64,000 bases of DNA, from contig JANXAC010000003.1 of NCBI GenBank assembly GCA_025061835.1, positions 52,120-116,119 of the forward strand. The letters run 5' to 3'. The position numbers and the translations under genes are program-made. The notes under the pieces are model-generated. The model worked only from the letters and a program-made list of their open reading frames with translations, ran no database searches and had not been told where the DNA came from. How positions within the stretch are numbered: position 1 is the stretch's first letter; each line of letters starts with the position of its first letter. Below, piece by piece: positions 18,799 to 25,070 of this stretch. This DNA is from Spirochaetota bacterium. Lineage in GTDB: Bacteria > Spirochaetota > Brevinematia > DTOW01.

Positions 18799-18838
18799 CT
18801 ATCAACTTTTACTGTTTTGTAGATTTGGTAAGTTGTTC

Positions 18839-18868
18839 TTGAATGTAGACTTATAGTGTCTAGATAAT
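18839..18868 (+). promoter_or_regulatory. Possible promoter of the GNAT gene
   Basis: TTGAAT (18839-18844), 18 bp, GATAAT (18863-18868). The -10 ends 7 nt before the GTG start, so transcription would begin at about the start codon. Confidence 0.4.
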
Positions 18869-18875
18869 TACTTCT

Positions 18876-19499
18876 GTGCTTGATATTGTAAGATGTAGTG
18901 ATTTTTCAAGGGATACTTTACTTGAGATTAGTTATAAGGTTTCTGACCTTATTATTATCAGTTCTCAAGAGCTTTTTGAAGTTCTATTTGGAGATGATAT
19001 GAAAAATGTTGTAAGAGATTTGTTTCTTGCTAAGGGAAACCTTTACAGTTATGAGAACACATGGGTTGCTATTGAAAGGGATCAAATTGTTGGGGTGATG
19101 GTTTTGTTTACCCAAAAGGATTTTTTCGTCAAGGGTTTGAGGATGGGACTTAAAATTCTGTCTTGTATGGGACCGAGAACATTTCTAAAGATACCTTTAC
19201 TCTTGAAATCTTCTTCTCTTCTTCTACCTATACCTAAAGGGAGTATATACTTAAGCAACATATCTGTTCTTCCAGAATATAGAAGAAGAGGTTTAGGAAG
19301 AGAAATGCTAAAATATGTTTCAAACTACGCTAAATTATTGAAGTGCAATAAAGTTGTTTTAGATGTAGGTGTTGAGAATGATGTTGCTTTAAGACTCTAT
19401 GAAAGTGAGGGGTTCAAGGTGGTAGCACAGACCAAGTCAGTAAAGATTAATACACATACCTTTTGTTTTTATAGAATGGAGAAAGAGATAGGAATTTGA
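18876..19499 (+). CDS. GNAT-family N-acetyltransferase
   Basis: 207 residues. The acetyl-CoA-binding motif A is clear: ISVLPEYRRRGLGREML, with the R-R-R-G-L-G pyrophosphate loop, followed by motif B, VALRLYESEGFKVVAQ. The N-terminal half contains a WVAIERDQIVGVMVLF strand pair typical of the fold and an insert with hydrophobic residues (~75-105). The substrate cannot be predicted. The frame starts with GTG and has no Shine-Dalgarno site; the predicted promoter ends only 7 nt upstream. It stands alone on the plus strand after the repeat element, so its upstream DNA may have been altered by that insertion. Confidence 0.8.
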   Translation: MLDIVRCSDFSRDTLLEISYKVSDLIIISSQELFEVLFGDDMKNVVRDLFLAKGNLYSYENTWVAIERDQIVGVMVLFTQKDFFVKGLRMGLKILSCMGPRTFLKIPLLLKSSSLLLPIPKGSIYLSNISVLPEYRRRGLGREMLKYVSNYAKLLKCNKVVLDVGVENDVALRLYESEGFKVVAQTKSVKINTHTFCFYRMEKEIGI

Positions 19500-19607
19500 T
19501 GTTGAGTTAGGATGATTGGATGTTTAAAAAATTAGTCTTATAAGCCTAACTTTGTCCTGAATGTACTTTGTGGAATTTTCGGTTTTGAAAGTTTAAACTT
19601 AAGGTGT

Positions 19608-20072
19608 ATGAGTAGTGTAAGTAGATTAATATTTTTAGTTCAACATGGTGAGGCAAAATCGGAGGATGAGGATCCCGAGAGACATCTGAAAGACATAGGT
19701 AAGGAGAAAACTAGAAAGGTTGCTGATATACTTTATGGTATGTCTCTAAGACCAAGAGTTATAGTTCATAGTGGAAAAGCAAGGGCAAGGGAGACTGCTG
19801 AGATTATGGCAGAGGTTCTGAAACCAGAGAAAGGTATTGTAGAGGAAAAAGGATTATCTCCTCTTGATGACCCTTCAAGTTGGGCTAGACGACTTGAGAG
19901 TGAGCAGGGAGTTATGATAGTAGGGCATCTTCCTTATCTATCAAAACTCACTTCACTGTTATTAATAGGTAATCAGGATGTTGAAATTGTGAAGTTCACA
20001 TACTCTTCTTGTTTGGTGATTGTCAAAGAAGAGAAGTTTAGAATATCTTTGTTCATAACACCTGAGGTGTAG
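19608..20072 (+). CDS. sixA: SixA-like phosphohistidine phosphatase (histidine phosphatase superfamily)
   Basis: 154 residues. The phosphoglycerate-mutase-like catalytic motif appears as LVQHGEAKSEDEDPERHLKDIG, with Q-H-G in place of R-H-G, which is seen in some SixA relatives. The second histidine lies in MIVGHLPYLSKL, and the arginine-bearing segment VIHSGKARARETAEIMAE fits. SixA removes phosphate from histidines of phosphotransfer proteins, but many relatives have other substrates. The loss of the first arginine could alter activity. A strong hairpin terminator overlaps its last codons. There is only a short AAGG three bases before the ATG. Confidence 0.8.
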   Translation: MSSVSRLIFLVQHGEAKSEDEDPERHLKDIGKEKTRKVADILYGMSLRPRVIVHSGKARARETAEIMAEVLKPEKGIVEEKGLSPLDDPSSWARRLESEQGVMIVGHLPYLSKLTSLLLIGNQDVEIVKFTYSSCLVIVKEEKFRISLFITPEV

Positions 20073-20090
20073 TGGTGTTATCTTTTTGTT
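20055..20090 (+). terminator. Rho-independent terminator of the sixA-like gene
   Basis: Stem ATAACACC (20055-20062) and GGTGTTAT (20074-20081), 11-nt loop containing the stop codon, then CTTTTTGTT. The stem begins inside the coding sequence. Confidence 0.7.
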
Positions 20091-20223
20091 CGGTAGGTTT
20101 GATTGATACTAGTTCGTTGAATGAGATGAATTCTGAAGTATTGATATTCTTCGTATATTCTATTAGTTGAAGACAATACTATTAGGTTATGTTTAGAGAG
20201 TTTGAAAAAGTTTTGGATTGTTA

Positions 20224-20252
20224 TTGATAATTACGAATGTATTGAATATTAA
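20224..20252 (+). promoter_or_regulatory. Promoter of the RNase R/II-like gene
   Basis: TTGATA (20224-20229), 17 bp, TATTAA (20247-20252). The -10 ends 8 nt before the ATG and no Shine-Dalgarno site is present, suggesting a leaderless message. Confidence 0.4.
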
Positions 20253-20260
20253 TTACTTAA

Positions 20261-21895
20261 ATGGGAAAGAGAAAGAAAGGTGCTACATTAAAGAAGAGCA
20301 TAGGTAGAAAACTTGAGGATCTCTCAAAGTCAGAACTTTTGGTAGAGATATCAAAGAGAAAGAAATTGCCTTGGCTTAAGGAAGAGATATTTGAAGACAA
20401 TCCTTTACTTGATATCGTTTTAGTCTTGAGAAAGTATAAGATAAAGCACCGATTTTCAAAGGCTTCTTTGAAAGAAGCGAAGAGGATAAGCCAGTCTGTT
20501 AATGGTTCAGACTTAAAGGGTAGAATAGACTTGAGGGATGAGTTGATATTTACGATAGATGGTGAAGATGCGAAGGATTTTGATGATGCTGTGTCTCTTG
20601 AGATTAATAACAACTACTACATTCTTGGTGTTCATATAGCAGATGTTTCATATTATGTTAAGTCGGGCTCTCCGCTTGATAGGGAAGCTTTTGAACGAGG
20701 GAATTCTACCTATCTCATAGATGTCGTTTTCCCAATGCTTCCATTTGAACTCTCCAACGGTATATGTAGTCTAAACCCTAATGTTGATAGACTTACAGTT
20801 TCTGTTGAAATGTGGATAAACAAGAAGACACTTGAAGTTGATAAATTTGATATATTTGAGTCTGTTATAAGAAGTAAGTATAGACTTACTTATAATTATG
20901 TTGAAAAAGTCCTTGATGATCCTAGTATTGAGAGGGATGAAAGACTTGCGTATACGCTTCTCAATATGTGGGATCTTGCCAAAAAACTTCACGATAATAG
21001 GATAGCCAAAGGTGGTATTGATTTTAACTTTAAAGAAACGAAGATATACCTTGATGAGAGTGGAAATCCTATTGATTTCAAAGTCTATCCAAGACTAAAG
21101 TCTGAAAGATTGATAGAAGAATTTATGTTGATGGCTAACAAAACGGTAGCAAAATTTCTTTCTGACAAGGGACCTACAATATTTAGAATACATGAAGAAC
21201 CTGATTATGAGAATATACAAAACATATCAAATATTGTGTCACTTTTCGGTTTTAGACTACCACCAGTTGAAGAAGTTCGTTCTGTGCATCTACAAGAGGT
21301 AATAATGAATGTTTCGCAGAAGGAGTATGAGGAGTTTGTGAATTACATTATCTTGAGGTCTATGAAACAGGCTAGATACGACACTGATAATATTGGACAC
21401 TATGGACTTGATTTTGAACATTATACTCACTTTACTTCTCCTATAAGGAGATACCCAGACCTTGTCATTCATAGACTTGTTAAATTTGTCTTGAACAACA
21501 AAAAGAAGAGACCTAAATCACTTTCGCTTAAGAAACTAAAATGGATAGCAGATCACTGCTCTGAAACTGAGAGAGAATCTGTTTCTGCTGAAAGGTTTAT
21601 TGCTAAGCTAAAGGGTATAAGGTATGTTAAGAAGTATCCAGATGAGGTATTTGATGCTATTGTATCGGGGTTTAAAGAAGATGGTATTTTCGTTCAGATT
21701 ATAAAGAATGGTGTTGAGGGTTTTGTTAAGATTGAGGACCTTGGAGATGAGTTTGTCTATGATGCCAAGACAAATAGTTTTTTGTCTCGGAAAAGCGGTG
21801 ATTCTTTGAGCGTTGGACACAAAATAAAGGTTAAACTCAAAGAATACTCTTTAGTAAAAGGATTCCTAGATTTTATAATTATCAGGGATGAATAG
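20261..21895 (+). CDS. RNase R/RNase II-family 3'-5' exoribonuclease, short form
   Basis: Degrades RNA from the 3' end. The RNB catalytic centre is intact: TIDGEDAKDFDDAVSLE carries the four metal-binding aspartates, and FTSPIRRYPDLVIHR matches the conserved C-terminal RNB motif. An S1 domain follows (GVEGFVKIEDLGDEF). The protein is only 544 residues; the usual N-terminal cold-shock (OB) domains are missing and are replaced by ~80 basic/helical residues starting MGKRKKG. The upstream 188 bp contain no reading frame that could supply them, so the short form looks genuine. The ATG lies just after a promoter without a Shine-Dalgarno site. It overlaps the downstream pseudopilin gene by 8 nt. Confidence 0.88.
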   Translation: MGKRKKGATLKKSIGRKLEDLSKSELLVEISKRKKLPWLKEEIFEDNPLLDIVLVLRKYKIKHRFSKASLKEAKRISQSVNGSDLKGRIDLRDELIFTIDGEDAKDFDDAVSLEINNNYYILGVHIADVSYYVKSGSPLDREAFERGNSTYLIDVVFPMLPFELSNGICSLNPNVDRLTVSVEMWINKKTLEVDKFDIFESVIRSKYRLTYNYVEKVLDDPSIERDERLAYTLLNMWDLAKKLHDNRIAKGGIDFNFKETKIYLDESGNPIDFKVYPRLKSERLIEEFMLMANKTVAKFLSDKGPTIFRIHEEPDYENIQNISNIVSLFGFRLPPVEEVRSVHLQEVIMNVSQKEYEEFVNYIILRSMKQARYDTDNIGHYGLDFEHYTHFTSPIRRYPDLVIHRLVKFVLNNKKKRPKSLSLKKLKWIADHCSETERESVSAERFIAKLKGIRYVKKYPDEVFDAIVSGFKEDGIFVQIIKNGVEGFVKIEDLGDEFVYDAKTNSFLSRKSGDSLSVGHKIKVKLKEYSLVKGFLDFIIIRDE

Positions 21896-22340
21896 TAGAG
21901 CGTTTTCACTAGTTGAAGTAATGGTGGTAGTAATGCTATCATCAGTTGTGTTTTTGGTTATTTATAGTCTAACTTCTGTGGGTATAAGGTTTTTTGAGAA
22001 CTTTTCAAAAAATTTTGATTTTTCAATAAATCAATTCTTGAGGGATGTAGAGTTTGAGTTATTGAGAGCAGATGAGTTCAGAGTTGATGGAGGAGTACTT
22101 GAGATTAGGTTGGGTGACACATTTATTAGGTATATTCAAGTTTCACCGAGTAAAGATTTTTCACTTCTGACGATAAGGAAGGAGATAATCTCTCGAGGGG
22201 TAGCAACCAAAAAAACTTTTACTCTTAGAAATGTATTTGAGTTGAAGATGAACAAACAACCAACTTCATCTAGAAACAAGCTTTATATATCCATTCTAGA
22301 TGTTAATGGCAGATATATATATATGGGATATATACCTTGA
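21888..22340 (+). CDS. Type II/IV pseudopilin-like protein
   Basis: 150 residues. The N-terminus has the prepilin pattern: short basic leader MNSRA, then FSLVEVMVVV with Glu at +5 and a long hydrophobic helix (~20 residues). The residue before the cleavage site is Ala rather than the usual Gly. The rest is a small soluble domain with alternating strands (FIRYIQVSPS, FTLRNVFELKM, KLYISILDVNG), close to a GspJ/GspH-like minor pseudopilin. Its ATG lies inside the 3' end of the exonuclease gene, an odd partnership. No other secretion or pilus genes are nearby. A strong terminator follows. Confidence 0.7.
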   Translation: MNSRAFSLVEVMVVVMLSSVVFLVIYSLTSVGIRFFENFSKNFDFSINQFLRDVEFELLRADEFRVDGGVLEIRLGDTFIRYIQVSPSKDFSLLTIRKEIISRGVATKKTFTLRNVFELKMNKQPTSSRNKLYISILDVNGRYIYMGYIP

Positions 22341-22366
22341 TGAGAAAAAGGTTTAGGAAAAGAGAT

Positions 22367-22389
22367 AGGGGGTGTCCCCCCTTTGTTTT
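22367..22389 (+). terminator. Terminator between convergent pseudopilin and CfpA-like genes
   Basis: Very GC-rich stem for this DNA, AGGGGG (22367-22372) with CCCCCT (22377-22382), followed by TTGTTTT on the plus strand. It touches the stop of the minus-strand gene and could also stop that transcript. Confidence 0.7.
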
Positions 22390-24352
22390 ATAACTCTTCT
22401 AGTTTTTCTACTGCTTTTTTAGGAGACACATCAGCTTTGCCTTTTACTTTTGGTTCTTCAGTTTTTGATTCTGATTTAGCTTCTGAAGCTTTTTTATAGG
22501 CCATTTCAGAGACGCTTTCTTTATCTTCAGGTTGAGCAAAGGATTGGTCTATATCTGTTCTAACGGTTGATCTTCTTCTAGTGTATTGTGCAAACGCAAC
22601 ATCAGTAAAGCCCTTAGAGAGTTGGAATAAGAATTCATTTATGACCTCAGCCATTTGTCTGAGAATAAACTGCTTTCTCTTTATTGTCGTTATATCAAGT
22701 TCTAGTACTAGTCCTGGTTGTATATGGTGTGGGTTTAAAGAATAAGCAAACTCTCCAAATCGTTTTAGTATAAACTCAATTCTTTCTTCCAATATTACTC
22801 TTTCTAATGGTCTTTCCGCACCATGCATCTTCTGGAGTATTTCTTTTATAAAAGCAATTCTTCTAAATAGATTGTCAGTTTCAGGTATGTAATGAGGATT
22901 ACTTTCTTCAACAACTGTATCATCAGGGTTAAGGAAACCTAACTCTTGCCACTTAACTTCATCACCACCGTTTTCAGCATTTGCCTCAAAGTATTCCTTA
23001 GCCCAATCTCTTGGCATGTATTTTACTACCATATCATCAAAATCTTTAATATTGTATTTCCTTTTGTTCTTTAGGTAGTATTGATAAACTAACTGCCATA
23101 ATCTTCTTACTTCTCTCTCAAAAGCCTCAAAATGTTTGTCATATTCTTCTCTAAGCTTGACTAACTGATTCTGATCGTAATAAGCAATCTTCATTCTGTA
23201 GCTCTCGTGTGGTAGCTTTTCTGGGTCGGCTTCCTCGTATTCCTTTATGACGCATACTCTGGCGTTTTTAAAGTTATTAATATATTGGTATCCTAACTTG
23301 CCTGTATCAAGTATAGAAGTCAAAACATTAACGGCGGAGTTATATCCTCTATTCCTGATATTTTCAATATCAAATATCTTCTTTATTACTTCTCTTATGT
23401 TTAGGGGGTCATACTCATCAGGTGGTATCTCTGCTCGTAGTCCTTCTATTTTATCTATGAACTTCTTAGCGAGTATGGTGTATCTTGTTGAGTTTTCGTC
23501 GTCTTTATCATCGCTTGTAAAGTTTTCAATTTGCCTTATCTTTTCAAATATTATTTCGGTCTTATCCAGCTCAGCTTTTCCTTGGTCAATCAAGTTTTCA
23601 TTGATCCTATCAATTTCTCTGTCAATTAATTCTATTATTCTATGTTGTATTGCTTCTTTTATTATGAGAGATAGAGGAACTTGATAATGATAGATAGGAC
23701 TTATAAGCTCATTTTCAAGGATGTTTATTGAAAGCTTAACATCATATACATAAATTGGATTGTAGGGATTGTTTCTGAAAGTTCCCTTCATTATAGCATA
23801 GGCGTTCTGTCCTCTAACTAAAGCACCAACATCTGTCTTCTGTCTGAGTAGAGCGTTAGTTTTCTCTTCAATTTCTGTTACTTCTCTTTGAATGTGACCG
23901 TGTAGGTGTCCATACATATTAACAATGGATTTCTCTACCTCACCTGTATGGAACTTATCAGGTCCTGCAATCTTGTCAAGAAGTTCAACTACCTCCCTGG
24001 GGGTGTATCGTGCCATCTGTCTGTTCTCTTCCCTGTCAACGAAGGTTCTTACCTTCTTGAGGAACTCATCTTCAACCGTCTTGATATACCTATTCATCAT
24101 ATTTTGATAGGTGATGTTGATGTAATTATAGATCTTATCTCTTATACTTCCCATTATGTCAAGCTTATCTGTTACTTCAGGGGGTAGTTTAGTAAGTATT
24201 CTAGTCATCAGTTCATTGGTTAGATCATTAACGAATTTCTTATCCTCTGTTTCCTTAGACCTCCCCTCCTGAGCTAAACTTTCGTGGCTACCAACTGCGC
24301 TTGGTATATTTGGGTCAAAAACATTAGGACCCTTTGGAAATTGATCCAACAT
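22388..24352 (-). CDS. cfpA: Probable cytoplasmic filament protein (CfpA-like)
   Basis: 654 residues, no signal peptide or membrane segment, rich in charged helices. The body (residues ~45-480) matches what I remember of the spirochaetal cytoplasmic filament protein CfpA: segments such as YQNMMNRYIKTVEDEFLKKV, RYTPREVVELLDKI, NMYGHLHGHIQREV, LLRQKTDVGA, NAYAIMKGTF, DVKLSINILENELISPI and NIRNRGYNSAVNVLTSILDT. CfpA of treponemes is of similar length (~680 residues) and forms the ribbon of filaments under the cell cylinder; Borrelia lacks it. The last ~60 residues are a Lys/Glu/Ser-rich disordered tail. AAGGAGG precedes the ATG. The assignment is from memory of the family and needs a sequence search. 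Confidence 0.65.
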   Translation of the reverse strand: MLDQFPKGPNVFDPNIPSAVGSHESLAQEGRSKETEDKKFVNDLTNELMTRILTKLPPEVTDKLDIMGSIRDKIYNYINITYQNMMNRYIKTVEDEFLKKVRTFVDREENRQMARYTPREVVELLDKIAGPDKFHTGEVEKSIVNMYGHLHGHIQREVTEIEEKTNALLRQKTDVGALVRGQNAYAIMKGTFRNNPYNPIYVYDVKLSINILENELISPIYHYQVPLSLIIKEAIQHRIIELIDREIDRINENLIDQGKAELDKTEIIFEKIRQIENFTSDDKDDENSTRYTILAKKFIDKIEGLRAEIPPDEYDPLNIREVIKKIFDIENIRNRGYNSAVNVLTSILDTGKLGYQYINNFKNARVCVIKEYEEADPEKLPHESYRMKIAYYDQNQLVKLREEYDKHFEAFEREVRRLWQLVYQYYLKNKRKYNIKDFDDMVVKYMPRDWAKEYFEANAENGGDEVKWQELGFLNPDDTVVEESNPHYIPETDNLFRRIAFIKEILQKMHGAERPLERVILEERIEFILKRFGEFAYSLNPHHIQPGLVLELDITTIKRKQFILRQMAEVINEFLFQLSKGFTDVAFAQYTRRRSTVRTDIDQSFAQPEDKESVSEMAYKKASEAKSESKTEEPKVKGKADVSPKKAVEKLEEL

Positions 24353-24425
24353 AGTAAACCTCCTTTAATAATAAATTTATATAGTGCAAAAATTATAAAC
24401 TAATTCTAAATCATTTTACGAAAAG

Positions 24426-24455
24426 AGGAGATTATGAGATATCTCATAACCTCCT
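24426..24455 (-). terminator. Long hairpin terminator after the CBM48-like lipoprotein gene
   Basis: Fifteen-pair arms AGGAG-A-TTATGAGAT / ATCTCATAA-C-CTCCT, one mismatch and no loop beyond the turn. On the minus strand it is followed by CTTTTCG. It separates the lipoprotein gene from the CfpA-like gene on the same strand. Confidence 0.65.
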
Positions 24456-24465
24456 AAATAAATTT

Positions 24466-24915
24466 TTATTCTACTACTAAAACAGCGTTCTTACCACCGA
24501 AACCATCATCTACATACTCATTTGGTTTAGGAGAAAGATATTGCTCCAATTCGCTCATATCCTTTGGCCAGTTTCCGTCAATATAGTATTTGTATATGTA
24601 TTTACCAGAGTCCCATTCGACCTCTATTTCAAATATGCCGTCACCGTCTGGATCCTCCATGGCATAGTTTGGGTCTGTTGGGTTCCAACCGTTAAAAGAG
24701 CCAACTAGATTTACAGATGAAGCACCGCCATACTCGTTTGCATTGAATGAAAATACTATCTTGCCAGCCTTTACTGGTCCTTTTCCGCCTTCTGCTTTTG
24801 CGGCTTTTTTATCTTTGGATTTTTTGTCTCCGGCCTTCTTTGCTCCAGCAGGAGCACAAGAGATTAGAGATACTGCAAGTGATGTTGCAATGATTATCGC
24901 TAGCAATCTCTTCAT
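24466..24915 (-). CDS. Lipoprotein with a glycogen-binding (CBM48/AMPK-type) domain
   Basis: 149 residues. An N-terminal lipoprotein signal ends with LISC (Cys at ~20), followed by a Lys/Ala/Gly-rich linker of about 30 residues. Residues ~50-149 match the isoamylase-N/AMPK glycogen-binding fold: VNLVGSFNGWNPTDP, MEDPDGDGIFEIEVEW and KYIYKYYIDGNWPKD, containing the tryptophans and lysine that normally contact glucan. The C-terminal part ends with YVDDGFGGKNAVLVVE, as in that family. No catalytic domain is attached, so it probably binds an alpha-glucan or a protein on the envelope. It has its own promoter, AAGGAGGG Shine-Dalgarno and terminator, and is divergent from the OmpA-family gene. Confidence 0.8.
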   Translation of the reverse strand: MKRLLAIIIATSLAVSLISCAPAGAKKAGDKKSKDKKAAKAEGGKGPVKAGKIVFSFNANEYGGASSVNLVGSFNGWNPTDPNYAMEDPDGDGIFEIEVEWDSGKYIYKYYIDGNWPKDMSELEQYLSPKPNEYVDDGFGGKNAVLVVE

Positions 24916-24942
24916 AATCTTACCCTCCTTTATCTTAAGTCA

Positions 24943-24971
24943 ATTTTAAAAATTGGATTTACGATTGTCAA
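24943..24971 (-). promoter_or_regulatory. Promoter of the CBM48-like lipoprotein gene
   Basis: TTGACA (24971-24966), 17 bp, TAAAAT (24948-24943) on the minus strand. The predicted leader is about 20 nt and contains AAGGAGGG. Confidence 0.65.
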
Positions 24972-25016
24972 GAAAATAAACTTGTTATGATACTTCTGAG
25001 TAAGTTTCTTTGCAAT

Positions 25017-25045
25017 TTGAATTCTGAGCATTCTGTTATTATAAT
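25017..25045 (+). promoter_or_regulatory. Promoter of the OmpA-family gene
   Basis: TTGAAT (25017-25022), 17 bp, TATAAT (25040-25045). The predicted leader is about 19 nt and includes AGGAGG at 25059-25064. Confidence 0.65.
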
Positions 25046-25070
25046 TTTAGGACATACAAGGAGGAAAAAC

